Origin: Nonomuraea jiangxiensis
Lineage (GTDB): Bacteria; Actinomycetota; Actinomycetes; Streptosporangiales; Streptosporangiaceae
Reading direction: 5' to 3'
Assembly (NCBI RefSeq): GCF_900099965.1
Contig: NZ_FNDJ01000001.1
Span: 62,001-126,000, forward strand
DNA: 64,000 bases
Shown: piece after piece, positions 9,785 through 18,501 of the stretch
How positions within the stretch are numbered: the first letter of the stretch is position 1
Layout: each line of letters starts with the position of its first letter
Made by a program: the position numbers and the translations under genes
The notes under the pieces: generated by a model
Databases searched by the model: none
Told to the model about the DNA's origin: nothing
Seen by the model: only the letters and a program-made list of their open reading frames with translations

Positions 9785-9834
9785 GTACCGATCCGATCAC
9801 ATCCGGCCATCAAGCTGGCCTTTTGGATCGGTAC
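9785..9834. promoter_or_regulatory. Nested inverted repeat between gluA and miaB
   Basis: Perfect 10-bp arms GTACCGATCC (9785-9794) and GGATCGGTAC (9825-9834) enclose a second hairpin GGCCA/TGGCC (9805-9809, 9816-9820) followed by TTTT. It lies about 48 bases upstream of gluA and 41 upstream of miaB. It could be an operator serving the divergent pair or a structured leader, and I cannot decide which. Confidence 0.55.
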
Positions 9835-9875
9835 GGGTCTCCCCAAGCCTGACTGCGACTACCCTTGAACGTGCC

Positions 9876-11372
9876 ATGACTGTGACCCAGGAGGGCGCCC
9901 GCACATACGAAGTGCGCACATATGGGTGCCAAATGAACGTTCATGACTCCGAGCGGCTTTCCGGGCTGCTGGAGGATGCCGGCTATGTGCCCGCCCCCGA
10001 CGGCGAGACCGCCGACGTGGTCGTGTTCAACACCTGTGCCGTGCGGGAAAACGCCGACAACCGCCTCTACGGCAACCTCGGGCACCTCAGGCCCGCCAAG
10101 GTGAGCAACCCGCGCATGCAGATCGCGGTGGGCGGCTGCCTGGCGCAGAAGGACCAGGGCGAGATCGTCCGCCGGGCGCCGTGGGTCGACGTGGTCTTCG
10201 GCACCCACAACATCGGCTCGCTGCCGGTGTTGCTGGAGCGGGCCCGCGTCGCGGGGGAGGCGCAGGTCGAGCTCAAGGAGTCGCTGGAGGTCTTCCCCTC
10301 GACGCTGCCCACCAGGCGCGAGTCCGCCTACGCCGCCTGGGTGGCGATCTCGGTCGGCTGCAACAACACCTGCACGTTCTGCATCGTGCCGTCGCTGCGC
10401 GGCAAGGAGAAGGACCGGCGGCCGGGCGACGTCCTGGCCGAGGTCCGCACCCTGGTGGAGCAGGGCGTCCTGGAAGTGACGCTGCTCGGTCAGAATGTCA
10501 ACACCTACGGCGTCGAGTTCGGCGACCGGCTGGCCTTCGGCAAGCTCCTGCGTTCGTGCGGCGGCATCGACGGGCTGGAGCGGGTCCGGTTCACCTCGCC
10601 GCATCCGGCCGCGTTCACCGACGACGTGATCGCCGCCATGGCCGAGACGCCCAACGTCATGCACCAGCTCCACATGCCGCTGCAGTCGGGCTCGTCCCAG
10701 GTGCTGCGCGCGATGCGCCGCTCTTACCGGGCCGAGCGCTACCTCGGCATCATCGAGCGCGTACGCGCGGCGATGCCGGACGCGGCCATCTCCACCGACA
10801 TCATCGTCGGCTTCCCCGGCGAGACGGAGGAGGACTTCCAGGCCACGCTCGACGTGGTCCGGCAGAGCCGCTTCGCCAACGCCTTCACCTTCCAGTACTC
10901 CATCCGCCCCGGCACCCCGGCGGCCACCATGCCCGACCAGGTGCCCAAGGAGGTCGTGCAGGAGCGCTACGAGCGCCTGGTGGCCCTGCAGGAGGAGATC
11001 TCCTGGGCGGAGAACAAGCAGCAGGTGGGCCGCACGCTGGAGGTCCTGGTGGCCGAGGGCGAGGGCCGCAAGGACGAGGCGACCCGCCGCCTGTCCGGCC
11101 GCGCCCCCGACAACCGCCTGGTGCACTTCACGGTCGGCGCCGAGACGCCGCGGCCGGGCGACATGGTGACGGTCGAGGTGACCTACGCCGCCCCGCACCA
11201 CCTGGTGGCGGACGGTCCGGTGCGGGAGGTCAGGCGCACCCGGGCGGGCGACGCCTGGCAGGCCCGCCAGTCGAGCCCCGCGACGGGCTCGGGGGTGCTG
11301 CTGGGCATGCCCGGCATCGGCCGCCCCGCCCCGGCCCCCGCCGCGCCCTCAGGGGCCTGCTCGGCGCTCTGA
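9876..11372 (+). CDS. miaB: tRNA-2-methylthio-N6-dimethylallyladenosine synthase MiaB
   Basis: A radical SAM methylthiotransferase that adds the 2-methylthio group to i6A37 of tRNAs after MiaA. The N-terminal UPF0004 domain starts [13 protein letters not shown] with Cys residues for the auxiliary cluster (also NTCAVREN and GGCLAQ). The radical SAM motif CNNTCTFC begins near residue 161. A TRAM domain covers about 380-450, followed by a Pro/Ala-rich tail. At 498 residues it is typical. miaA, the preceding step, lies 4.6 kb downstream on the same strand. The ATG at 9876 precedes the conserved [10 protein letters not shown] by about ten residues. Confidence 0.96.
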   Translation: MTVTQEGARTYEVRTYGCQMNVHDSERLSGLLEDAGYVPAPDGETADVVVFNTCAVRENADNRLYGNLGHLRPAKVSNPRMQIAVGGCLAQKDQGEIVRRAPWVDVVFGTHNIGSLPVLLERARVAGEAQVELKESLEVFPSTLPTRRESAYAAWVAISVGCNNTCTFCIVPSLRGKEKDRRPGDVLAEVRTLVEQGVLEVTLLGQNVNTYGVEFGDRLAFGKLLRSCGGIDGLERVRFTSPHPAAFTDDVIAAMAETPNVMHQLHMPLQSGSSQVLRAMRRSYRAERYLGIIERVRAAMPDAAISTDIIVGFPGETEEDFQATLDVVRQSRFANAFTFQYSIRPGTPAATMPDQVPKEVVQERYERLVALQEEISWAENKQQVGRTLEVLVAEGEGRKDEATRRLSGRAPDNRLVHFTVGAETPRPGDMVTVEVTYAAPHHLVADGPVREVRRTRAGDAWQARQSSPATGSGVLLGMPGIGRPAPAPAAPSGACSAL

Positions 11373-11382
11373 GACCCGGGAC

Positions 11383-11400
11383 GGGGTCCTTCTGGGCCCC
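11383..11400. terminator. Hairpin terminator after miaB
   Basis: GGGGTCC (11383-11389) pairs with GGGCCCC (11394-11400) across a TTCT loop, with one G-T wobble, followed by TTCCC. It lies between the convergent ends of miaB and the membrane protein gene at 11426. Confidence 0.55.
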
Positions 11401-11425
11401 TTCCCGAGGGCGCAGGGGGCGGGCG

Positions 11426-12133
11426 TCAGCCGGTGAGGCGGTCCAGGAGGTCGTAGCACGGGTCCCTGCGGAAGTCCTGGAACGTGGCGCAGGGATCGGC
11501 GCCGACGCGGCTCGGGGGCCGCGGTGCGATCGTGGCCCGGTCCGGTTGCGGAGCGGGGTCGTGCCGGGGCGGTGCCTGCGGCGGGTCCTGAGGAGCGGGA
11601 GAGCCCGTCGGGCGTGGGGGTTTGGAACGTTCCATCCGATGTGTCCTGGGAGACGCGGACGGGGTGGGGAGCGCCGGCGGGGCGGGGTACGTGGCCGGCG
11701 GAGGGACGGCTCTGGACGAGGGGGTGCCGTCCACCGGCAGGAGGGCGTCCAGCGGGGGAAGGGCGTCCAGCGGCGGGACCGTGTCCAGCGGCGGCACCGC
11801 CTGGATCCAGGGCAGGGGCAGGAGATCCGCCGCGGCCTCGGGTTGGTGGGCGGCGGGAAGCCGGAACGGCCCGGCCGGTGACTGGGCCGAGGGAGTCGGC
11901 GTGACGGGTGAAGCAGAATTCGATCTTGAGGAAAGCGCCGTTTTCCGATCATTTTCCGGAGAGCTTTGCCGCGACGGTTCAGGCGAGTTAGTGAATGCCA
12001 GGAAAATTCCGAGGATCGCGGTGACGAGCACCCCCGTGACTCCGGCCACGGGTGCCAGGTGGGCGCGGCGACCTGGCCAAATAGATCTATGGGGGGACAA
12101 GTCGTGATTCCTTTGTGATTGTTGTGCGAGCAT
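11426..12133 (-). CDS. Single-pass membrane protein with Pro-rich extracytoplasmic region
   Basis: I do not recognise a family. From the ATG at 12133 the product has 235 residues: a basic cytoplasmic lead, one hydrophobic helix (LAPVAGVTGVLVTAILGIFLAF, about residues 22-43), a long Pro/Ser/Ala-rich stretch, and a short C-terminal element with two cysteines (DPCATFQDFRRDPCYDLLDRL). High GC in third positions across that element supports coding. Inside the Pro-rich part are hexapeptide repeats PPLDAL encoded by 18-bp units near 11736-11810. An upstream in-frame ATG at 12217 would overlap the divergent gene and is unlikely. Function unknown. Confidence 0.65.
   Translation of the reverse strand: MLAQQSQRNHDLSPHRSIWPGRRAHLAPVAGVTGVLVTAILGIFLAFTNSPEPSRQSSPENDRKTALSSRSNSASPVTPTPSAQSPAGPFRLPAAHQPEAAADLLPLPWIQAVPPLDTVPPLDALPPLDALLPVDGTPSSRAVPPPATYPAPPALPTPSASPRTHRMERSKPPRPTGSPAPQDPPQAPPRHDPAPQPDRATIAPRPPSRVGADPCATFQDFRRDPCYDLLDRLTG
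11736..11810 (-). repeat. 18-bp in-frame tandem repeat (PPLDAL hexapeptides)
   Basis: About four units with the core GTCCAGCGGCGG encode PPLDTV-PPLDAL-PPLDAL-LPVDG within the membrane protein at 11426-12133. The unit is a multiple of three and the frame stays open. Confidence 0.7.
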
Positions 12134-12215
12134 TCCGTCGTTGCGGCTAGTGTGGTCTATCACCCGCGGAAGCCGGTGAGCTTTCCCCGATACGACCGCA
12201 GGGAGCTGTACCACC

Positions 12216-12809
12216 ATGCGTGATCCGATCGAGACGGATCGTCAGGAAATCCTGTTGGGACCAGGGGATGTTCACCTGGCATCGAGGAACGCCTACTCGA
12301 ACACCCCACCGCCCCCCAGGAACAACAAGAAGATCGCCCTCATCGTCGTGTCGGCGTTCGTCGCCCTGCTCCTCGCGGGAGGCGCCGGCTACCTGCTGGC
12401 CGCCAACCCCTTCGGCGCCCCGCAACAGGACGGTGGCCGGCCCGCGCCCTCCCAGAGCGCCGCCGGGGACGAGTCGTCCCAGGACGACCAGGCCAACATG
12501 GGCGACGCGGCCACCGACGCCCCGGAGGCGCCCGACGGCGGACTGCCCCTCGGCGGGCCGGACGACGGCGGCGTGGGCGATGTCAACACCGACCCTGGTG
12601 GCGGGGGCGACCCGGCCGTCGACACCGGCTCTACGGGCACCGGATCGACGGGCACCGACTCCTCCGGAGGCACGCCCCAGACCGGCGGTGAGGGGAAGAA
12701 GCCCACGACCACATCCCCCACCAAGCAACCGCAGGCGCCCGCGGCCGACAACCCGGCGAACGGCCCGGCAGGCCAGGTCGCCGGCCAGTGCGCCAAGGCC
12801 GGCTGCTGA
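12216..12809 (+). CDS. Single-pass membrane protein with Gly/Thr/Pro-rich extracytoplasmic tail
   Basis: A 197-residue protein of unknown function. A 38-residue cytoplasmic lead with PPPPRNNKK precedes one transmembrane helix (IALIVVSAFVALLLAGGAGYLLA, about 40-62). The rest is low-complexity Asp/Gly/Thr/Pro sequence ending in QCAKAGC with two cysteines. The ATG at 12216 follows GGGAGC. It is divergent from a protein of the same build (single helix, disordered tail, Cys pair at the C-terminus), with 82 bases between starts, so the two may be co-regulated. It could be a cell-envelope linker protein, which is only a guess from topology. Confidence 0.75.
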   Translation: MRDPIETDRQEILLGPGDVHLASRNAYSNTPPPPRNNKKIALIVVSAFVALLLAGGAGYLLAANPFGAPQQDGGRPAPSQSAAGDESSQDDQANMGDAATDAPEAPDGGLPLGGPDDGGVGDVNTDPGGGGDPAVDTGSTGTGSTGTDSSGGTPQTGGEGKKPTTTSPTKQPQAPAADNPANGPAGQVAGQCAKAGC

Positions 12810-13106
12810 CCCCACCCCACCACACCTGGGCCAGGTGACCCGGCCCCCGGCACGTCACTGGGGGCTGAGGGCGCCGACCCCAGGCACGTCTCCACAGCCG
12901 ACCACCGACCCCGTTCCCGCATGCCGCCGGGGGCCGGTCATCTCCCCTTCCCGCACGCCGCCGAGGGCCGGTCACTTCCCCTTCCCGCACGCCGCCGTAG
13001 GCCGTTGGTTCGTTCGGTGGGGTGAGGTGTTGGAGGCGAAGTGGTTTGCCGGTTATAGGTGGTATTGGACCTGTGGCGGCAGGCCACTCCTGCCTAGGCT
13101 GGCGGC
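12810..13106. repeat. Intergenic region with 34-bp tandem repeat
   Basis: Two full 34-bp units (12914-12947, 12948-12981) and a partial third (from 12982), starting TTCCCGCAYGCCGCCG, lie between the membrane protein gene and the PEP-mutase-like gene. The unit is not a multiple of three and no gene is seen. The last 80 bases are less GC-rich and probably hold the promoter of the next gene. Confidence 0.75.
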
Positions 13107-13847
13107 ATGACGATTGACAACGCGGCCCTCCTGCGAGCGCTGCACGTCCCCGGAACCCCCTTGGTCCTCCCGAACGTCTGGGACGCCGCCTCGGCGCTCG
13201 CCGTGCAGGAGGCGGGGTTCCCGGCGATCGCCACCGGCAGCGCCGCCGTCGCTCGGGTGCTCGGCTACGCGGACGGCGAGGGCACCCCGGTCGGCGAGAT
13301 GATGGCGGCCATCGCCAGGATCGTCCGGGTCGTCGACGTGCCCGTCACGGCCGACGTCGAGCGCGGCTACCGCCTCAAGCCGGCCGAGCTCGTCGAACGC
13401 CTGCTCGCGGCCGGCGCCGTGGGATGCAACCTGGAGGACACCTGGCCGGGTACGGGCGAGCTGGTCGATCCCGACGTACAGGCGGACTTCCTGGCCGAGG
13501 TCCGCGCGGCCGCCGGACAGGAGCTGGTGATCAACGCCCGCGTCGACAGCTACCTCCGGGGCCAGGGCTCGCGGGCGGCGGCCGTCGAGCGCGGGCGGCG
13601 GTATCTGGAAGCAGGGGCCGACTGCGTGTACCCGATCGGGCTGGGCGCCGAGGACGAGATCCGGGCGCTGGTCAGCGAGCTGGGCGGCCCGGTGAACGTG
13701 CTGTTCAGGCCGGGCGTCCCGGCGCTCGACCGGCTGGGCGAGCTGGGGGTGGCCCGGATCAGCTTCGGCGGCGGGCTGCACCAGGCGGCGCACGCGCACG
13801 CCAAGGGGCTGTTCGCGAAGGTGCGTGACGGGCTCAGTCCTTACTGA
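13107..13847 (+). CDS. Isocitrate lyase/PEP mutase family protein
   Basis: A 246-residue TIM-barrel enzyme of the isocitrate lyase/phosphoenolpyruvate mutase superfamily, which makes or breaks C-C or C-P bonds next to a carboxylate with Mg2+. Visible are PLVLPNVWDAASA near the start, the metal-site region PVTADVERGY, GCNLEDTWPG and INARVDSYLRG. The Cys of true isocitrate lyases (KKCGH) is absent, so it is not AceA. Oxaloacetate, methylisocitrate or carboxyphosphonoenolpyruvate-type substrates remain possible. It is short for the superfamily but typical of this stand-alone subgroup. Confidence 0.88.
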   Translation: MTIDNAALLRALHVPGTPLVLPNVWDAASALAVQEAGFPAIATGSAAVARVLGYADGEGTPVGEMMAAIARIVRVVDVPVTADVERGYRLKPAELVERLLAAGAVGCNLEDTWPGTGELVDPDVQADFLAEVRAAAGQELVINARVDSYLRGQGSRAAAVERGRRYLEAGADCVYPIGLGAEDEIRALVSELGGPVNVLFRPGVPALDRLGELGVARISFGGGLHQAAHAHAKGLFAKVRDGLSPY

Positions 13848-13873
13848 TCCGGGGGCCGCGTACTCTTGCGCTC

Positions 13874-14524
13874 GTGCTTGTCGCCGCCGCCGTCTGCCCG
13901 CCCACCCCGCTGGTCGTGCTCGGGCTGCCCGAACTCCGTTCCGCCTGCCGCGCCGCCGTCTCCGAGCTCGCCGCGGCCCGCCCCGACGCGCTGCTCGTGG
14001 TGGGCGGCGCCGAGACAGCCGGTACGTACGACGGCCGCGCGGCGGGCACCCTGCGCCCCTGGGGACTGGACGTGACCGCCGGGCACGGCGAGCCCGTCCT
14101 CCCGCTGTCGCTGACCGTCGGCCGCGCCCTCCTGGAGGACCGTGTGCCGGACGGGTTCGAGGCGGTGGCCTTCGACGCGACGAGCGAGGAATGCCGGACG
14201 GCAGGCGAGAAACTGGCGGCGAGCGCGGAAAGGGTGGCCCTGCTGGTCATGGCCGACGGCTCCGCCTGCCTCACCCCCAGGGCCCCGGGCAGGTACGACG
14301 CCGCCGCCGAGCCGTACGACACGCTGATCGCGAACGCCCTCGGCGAAGCCGACGGGGCCGCCCTCGCCGCCCTCGACCCCGGCGTGGCCGACCGCCTGTG
14401 GGTCGGCGGCCGGGCCGCGCTGCAGGTGCTGGCGGGCGCGGCGAGCATGGGCGCGTTCCGGGGCCGCCTCCTCATGCGGCAGGCGCCCTACGGAGTCGGC
14501 TATTTCGCCGGATTGTGGGTCTGA
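13874..14524 (+). CDS. Class III extradiol dioxygenase subunit B-like protein
   Basis: A 216-residue protein with the fold signature of class III extradiol dioxygenases ([47 protein letters not shown]). A homologue commonly sits near miaA and dapF in actinomycetes. The His/His/Glu iron set of genuine LigB enzymes is not evident, so catalysis is uncertain. The GTG at 13874 lies 26 bases after the preceding gene. The last 25 bases overlap the convergent 3' end of the RNase Z gene. Confidence 0.82.
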   Translation: MLVAAAVCPPTPLVVLGLPELRSACRAAVSELAAARPDALLVVGGAETAGTYDGRAAGTLRPWGLDVTAGHGEPVLPLSLTVGRALLEDRVPDGFEAVAFDATSEECRTAGEKLAASAERVALLVMADGSACLTPRAPGRYDAAAEPYDTLIANALGEADGAALAALDPGVADRLWVGGRAALQVLAGAASMGAFRGRLLMRQAPYGVGYFAGLWV

Positions 14525-15414
14525 CGCCGGGGCACGGGGATCCGCATCAGGTCACGGGCCGTCACCACCTCCCCGTCGAAGCTGCGACGTACCTCGTCGG
14601 TGAAGGACGCCTCGTCGGCGAACCCGTACCGCTCGGAGAAGTGTGTGAGCACCAGCCTGCGCACCCCGGCGTCCGCCGCCACCACCCCCGCCTCGTATGC
14701 CGTCAGATGCCCGTATTCCTTGGCCAGCGCGCCCTCCGGCGACAGGAACGTGGCCTCGATCACCAGCAGGTCCACCCCGGAGGCCAGCTCGAAGACGGCG
14801 TCGCAGAGCCGGGTGTCCATGACGAATGCCACGCTCTGCCCCGGCCTGGGCACGCTGCACTCGTCCAGCGTGACCCCGCGTACGGACCCGGTGCGCTGCA
14901 GCTCGCCGATCTCCGGCCCGCGGATGCCGTGGGCGGCCAGCCGGTCGGGCAGCATGCTGCGGCCGGCCGGCTCCTGCAGGCGGTAGCCGTAGGACTCGAC
15001 GGGGTGGGACAGGCGGCGCGCGGTCAGCGGGCCGACGCCGGCCAGCCCGCCCGAGACGGGATGCTCGGCGATGACGGAGGTGTCGGCGAACACGGCGGCG
15101 TGCCGGAGCCGGCGCCAGTAGGTCTGGCCCGAGCCCGGGAAGACCGCGCGCACCGGATGCCTGACGTGGTCGCGGGCGATCCGCTGGACGATGCCCGGCA
15201 CGCCCAGGCAGTGGTCGCCGTGGAAGTGTGTGACGCACAGCCAGTGCACGTCGTTGGCGCTCAGCCCGGCGTGCGTCATCTGCCGCTGCGTGCCCTCACC
15301 GGGGTCGAACAGGAAGCCCTGATCATCCCAACGCAGGAAATATCCGTTGTGGTTACGGTGTCGGGTAGGGACAGCGCTGGACGTGCCCAGCACCACGAGC
15401 TCACGAGAGGACAT
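14500..15414 (-). CDS. rnz: Ribonuclease Z
   Basis: A metallo-beta-lactamase-fold endonuclease that trims tRNA 3' ends. The product (304 residues from the ATG at 15414) begins [22 protein letters not shown], has the zinc motif [10 protein letters not shown], then [23 protein letters not shown] and LTHFSERY. The start lies head to head with ogt: the two start codons overlap by two bases. A GTG at 15423 has a better ribosome site (GAAGG, five bases upstream) and would extend the overlap. The 3' end overlaps the convergent dioxygenase-like gene by 25 bases. Confidence 0.93.
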   Translation of the reverse strand: MSSRELVVLGTSSAVPTRHRNHNGYFLRWDDQGFLFDPGEGTQRQMTHAGLSANDVHWLCVTHFHGDHCLGVPGIVQRIARDHVRHPVRAVFPGSGQTYWRRLRHAAVFADTSVIAEHPVSGGLAGVGPLTARRLSHPVESYGYRLQEPAGRSMLPDRLAAHGIRGPEIGELQRTGSVRGVTLDECSVPRPGQSVAFVMDTRLCDAVFELASGVDLLVIEATFLSPEGALAKEYGHLTAYEAGVVAADAGVRRLVLTHFSERYGFADEASFTDEVRRSFDGEVVTARDLMRIPVPRRQTHNPAK

Positions 15415-15925
15415 GATGACCACAGTCGCCTTCGCCGAGGTGCCGACGCCGGTGGGCCCGTTCGTGCTGGCCGTCACCGAGGTCGGTCTCGTCGCGTCGG
15501 GCTGGGGGCCCCGGCCGTCGCTGGCAGGCCGCCTCGACCTGGCTGAGGTTCATGATGCGGATCGTACGGCCTTCGCGGTCGCCGAGCTGAATGCTTATTT
15601 CGCGGGTGATCTGCGTACCTTCGAGACGCCCGTCGACTGGCGGCTCGTCTCCGGCAGCCGGCTGCGCGTGCTCCAGGCCCTGCACCGGGTCCCGTACGGC
15701 ACCGCCGTCACCTACGGCGAGCTGGCCCGGCTCAGCGGCTCCAGCGTGCCCGCCCGCGGGATCGGCTCGATCATGGGCTCCAACCCGATCCCCATCATCG
15801 TGCCGTGCCACCGGGTGATCGCGGGCAACGGCCTGGGCGGTTTCAGCGGCGGCGAGGGCGTCGAGACCAAGCGCCGGCTGCTGACCCACGAGGGCTACCT
15901 GCAACCGACCCTGCTCGATCTCTAG
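15413..15925 (+). CDS. ogt: Methylated-DNA-protein-cysteine methyltransferase
   Basis: A suicide DNA-repair protein that removes O6-alkyl groups from guanine onto its own cysteine. The 170-residue product has the active site PCHRVI in [17 protein letters not shown] and the helix-turn-helix [14 protein letters not shown]. The two adjacent ATG codons at 15413 and 15416 are both possible, with GAGAGG about five bases upstream. It is divergent from rnz with overlapping starts and is followed 13 bases later by miaA. Confidence 0.95.
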   Translation: MMTTVAFAEVPTPVGPFVLAVTEVGLVASGWGPRPSLAGRLDLAEVHDADRTAFAVAELNAYFAGDLRTFETPVDWRLVSGSRLRVLQALHRVPYGTAVTYGELARLSGSSVPARGIGSIMGSNPIPIIVPCHRVIAGNGLGGFSGGEGVETKRRLLTHEGYLQPTLLDL

Positions 15926-15938
15926 CAGACTGTTCGCC

Positions 15939-16856
15939 GTGCGCCAGCAGCCTGTCATCGCCCCAGTCGTCGCCGTCGTGGGCCCCACCGCGGCGGGAAA
16001 GTCCGACCTCGCCGTGGACCTCGCGCTCCGGCTGGGCGGCGAATGCGTCAACGCCGACTCCATGCAGCTCTACCGGGGGATGGACATCGGCACCGCCAAG
16101 CTCACCCCCGGCGAGCGCCGCGGGGTCCCGCACCACCTCCTGGACGTCTGGGACGTCACGGTCACGGCGAGCGTGGCCGAATACCAGCGGCTGGCCAGGG
16201 CGGTCTTCGAGTCCGTCGAGAGGCCCGTGCTGGTCGGCGGCAGCGGCCTCTACGTGCGGGCCGCGCTGGACGACCTGGAGTTCCCCGGCACCGACCCGGA
16301 GATCAGGACGAGGCTGGAGTCCGAGCTGGCCGAACGCGGCGCCGCCCCCCTCTACGAACGGCTCAAGGTGCTCGACCCGCCGGCCGCGGCGGCGATCCTG
16401 CCGAGCAACGGCCGCCGCATCGTGCGCGCCCTGGAGGTGATCGAGCACTCCGGACGCCCGTTCTCGGCCACCATGCCCTCCTACGACGCCGTCTACCCCA
16501 GCGTGCAGATCGGCATCGAGGTGCCGCGGCCGGTGCTGGACGAGCGGATCGCGCTCAGGGTGGAGCGTATGTGGGCGGCGGGCCTGGTGGAGGAGGTGCG
16601 GGGACTGCTCGGGCAGGGCCTGGCCGAGGGCAGGACGGCGAGCAGGGCCCTGGGATACGCCCAGGTCATCCGCTATCTGGAGGGGGAGTGGAGCGAGGAG
16701 CAGGCCATCGAGGAGACCGTCAGGGCCACCCGGCGGTTCGCCCGCCGCCAGGAGTCGTGGTTCCGGCGGGACCCGCGGGTCTGCTGGCTGCCGTACGACG
16801 TTCCCGATCTTCTTGAGCGGTCCCTGGCGCAAGTCGCGGTACGGGTGTGCGAATAA
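15939..16856 (+). CDS. miaA: tRNA dimethylallyltransferase MiaA
   Basis: Transfers a dimethylallyl group to A37 of tRNAs, giving the substrate of MiaB. The 305-residue product has the P-loop GPTAAGKS (near residue 14), DSMQLYRGMDIGTAK, the GGSGLYVRA motif, and a C-terminal region with ARRQESWFRRD. It follows ogt closely and ends nine bases before dapF, so the three probably share a transcript. Confidence 0.97.
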   Translation: MRQQPVIAPVVAVVGPTAAGKSDLAVDLALRLGGECVNADSMQLYRGMDIGTAKLTPGERRGVPHHLLDVWDVTVTASVAEYQRLARAVFESVERPVLVGGSGLYVRAALDDLEFPGTDPEIRTRLESELAERGAAPLYERLKVLDPPAAAAILPSNGRRIVRALEVIEHSGRPFSATMPSYDAVYPSVQIGIEVPRPVLDERIALRVERMWAAGLVEEVRGLLGQGLAEGRTASRALGYAQVIRYLEGEWSEEQAIEETVRATRRFARRQESWFRRDPRVCWLPYDVPDLLERSLAQVAVRVCE

Positions 16857-16865
16857 ACTTTTAGA

Positions 16866-17678
16866 ATGCGCTTTCTGAAGGGGCACGGCACCGAGAACGA
16901 TTTCGTCATCCTTCCCGACCCGGAGGGGGAGGTGGACGTCTCCGCCGCACTTGTCGCGAAAATCTGCGACCGGCGGGCCGGTCTAGGGGCTGACGGCGTG
17001 CTCAGAGTGGTGCGCACCAAGCAGTGTCCCGAGGTGGCCGACCAGGCGAGCGCCGCCGAGTGGTTCATGGACTACCACAACGCCGACGGCAGCATGGCGG
17101 AGATGTGCGGCAACGGCGCGCGGGTGTTCGCCCGCTACCTGATCGACGCCAAGCTGGTGGATCCGACCGGCTTCGCCGTGGCCACCAGGGGCGGCGTACG
17201 CAAGATCCACGTCGAGCCGAACGGCGACATCACCGTCGACATGGGCAAGCCCGTCGTGTACGGCCAGAGCACGGCCACCGTCAGCGGCCAGGAATACACC
17301 GGGCTCCACGTCGACATGGGCAACCCGCACCTGGCCTGCGCCATCGGCGACCCGGTCGTCCAGCTCGACCTGTCCTACCAGCCGGGCTTCGACACCGCCG
17401 TGTTCCCGGCCGGCGTCAACATCGAGCTGTTCAACCCGGTCGGTGTCAGCCGCGCGGTCATGCGCGTCTACGAGCGCGGCGTCGGCGAGACCCGCTCCTG
17501 CGGCACCGGCACGGTGGCCACGGCCGTCGCCGCCGCCGCCCTGTCGGGCGAGTCCACCGGCACCTGGACGGTCGAGGTGCCCGGCGGCACCGTGACCGTG
17601 ATCCTCGAAGAGAAGACGAGCTACCTGTCCGGCCCGGCGGTGATCGTGGCCAGCGGCGAACTGATGCTTGCAGAATGA
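16866..17678 (+). CDS. dapF: Diaminopimelate epimerase
   Basis: Converts LL- to meso-diaminopimelate for lysine and peptidoglycan synthesis without cofactor. The 270-residue protein starts MRFLKGHGTENDFV and shows both catalytic-cysteine motifs: CGNGAR (about residue 80) and SCGTGTVA (about 213). The metal-free thiol mechanism follows from the family. The ATG at 16866 lies nine bases after miaA, a common actinobacterial linkage. Confidence 0.97.
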   Translation: MRFLKGHGTENDFVILPDPEGEVDVSAALVAKICDRRAGLGADGVLRVVRTKQCPEVADQASAAEWFMDYHNADGSMAEMCGNGARVFARYLIDAKLVDPTGFAVATRGGVRKIHVEPNGDITVDMGKPVVYGQSTATVSGQEYTGLHVDMGNPHLACAIGDPVVQLDLSYQPGFDTAVFPAGVNIELFNPVGVSRAVMRVYERGVGETRSCGTGTVATAVAAAALSGESTGTWTVEVPGGTVTVILEEKTSYLSGPAVIVASGELMLAE

Positions 17679-17726
17679 TGTTCTCTTGAGGGATTCTGGG
17701 TCCACTTGTCGAACTGAGAGGTGGAC

Positions 17727-18482
17727 ATGGCGGACCCGCGCACGACCGCGGCCCTCGTGAAGGCGCCCATCGGCCAGTACGGCGGCGGCTTCATGATCTC
17801 CAGGGAGGCCAAGGCGATCTGCGACGAATACGGGCTCGGCCCCCGCGAGCTCTACTTCCGGGGCCGCTGCGGCGTGCTCGGGGAGTGCGACGCCGACGTG
17901 GTCAATTCGGTCGCCGTATTCTTCCCCCGCCAACACGTCGAGGAGAGCTGGAACGGCGGACGCAAGCTCCCCGTGGAGCGGGCCGTCGAGCTCTACGCCG
18001 AGGCCTGCCAGGCGTGGGGCAGGCGCAGGCTGGGCGGCCACGACGGCTGCGCCAGGATCGCCGAGCTGCTCCAGCGGGTGGTCGAGCGGGCCTCCCCGGT
18101 GGGCGCGCCGCTGTTCGCCGGCTGGCGGTCCGTGCCGCTGGCCGACGACCCGCCGGCCCGCGCCGTCCAGCTCATGCACGTCGTACGCGAGCTGCGCGGC
18201 GGCCTGCACGCCAGCGCCGTGGTCGCGGCGGGGCTTGACCCCCTGGAGGCCACGCTCGCGACCAGCCATGACGCGACCCCGTTCGGGACGGCGACGGGGG
18301 AGATGATCGCCAAGTTCTTCACCTGGCCGGAGCCCTACGCCACGCCCGGGCCGGACGTCGTCGCACGCAGGGCGGCGGTGGAGGAGACCACCGACGACCT
18401 GATGACACCGGTGTTTTCGGTCCTCGACGAGGGCGAATCGGACGAGCTGGTAGAGCTTCTGCGTTTTGGACATGCCCATTGA
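17727..18482 (+). CDS. SCO6745-like family protein of unknown function
   Basis: A 251-residue soluble protein resembling the actinobacterial SCO6745 family, judged from the opening segment (AKAICDEYGLGPRELYFRGRCGVLG) and a C-terminal region rich in helices. No catalytic motif is recognisable. I choose the ATG at 17727, six bases after GAGAGG; a GTG at 17721 is also in frame. It stands between dapF and a large helical-repeat protein on the same strand. Family assignment is from memory of sequence pattern and is moderate. Confidence 0.75.
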   Translation: MADPRTTAALVKAPIGQYGGGFMISREAKAICDEYGLGPRELYFRGRCGVLGECDADVVNSVAVFFPRQHVEESWNGGRKLPVERAVELYAEACQAWGRRRLGGHDGCARIAELLQRVVERASPVGAPLFAGWRSVPLADDPPARAVQLMHVVRELRGGLHASAVVAAGLDPLEATLATSHDATPFGTATGEMIAKFFTWPEPYATPGPDVVARRAAVEETTDDLMTPVFSVLDEGESDELVELLRFGHAH

Positions 18483-18501
18483 CCTGGCAGACTGACTGCC
18501 C

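Noticed and set aside
12131..12217. Upstream start (ATG at 12217) for the minus-strand membrane protein
   Set aside because: It would overlap the start of the divergent gene and adds no conserved sequence; the ATG at 12133 puts the helix near the N-terminus.
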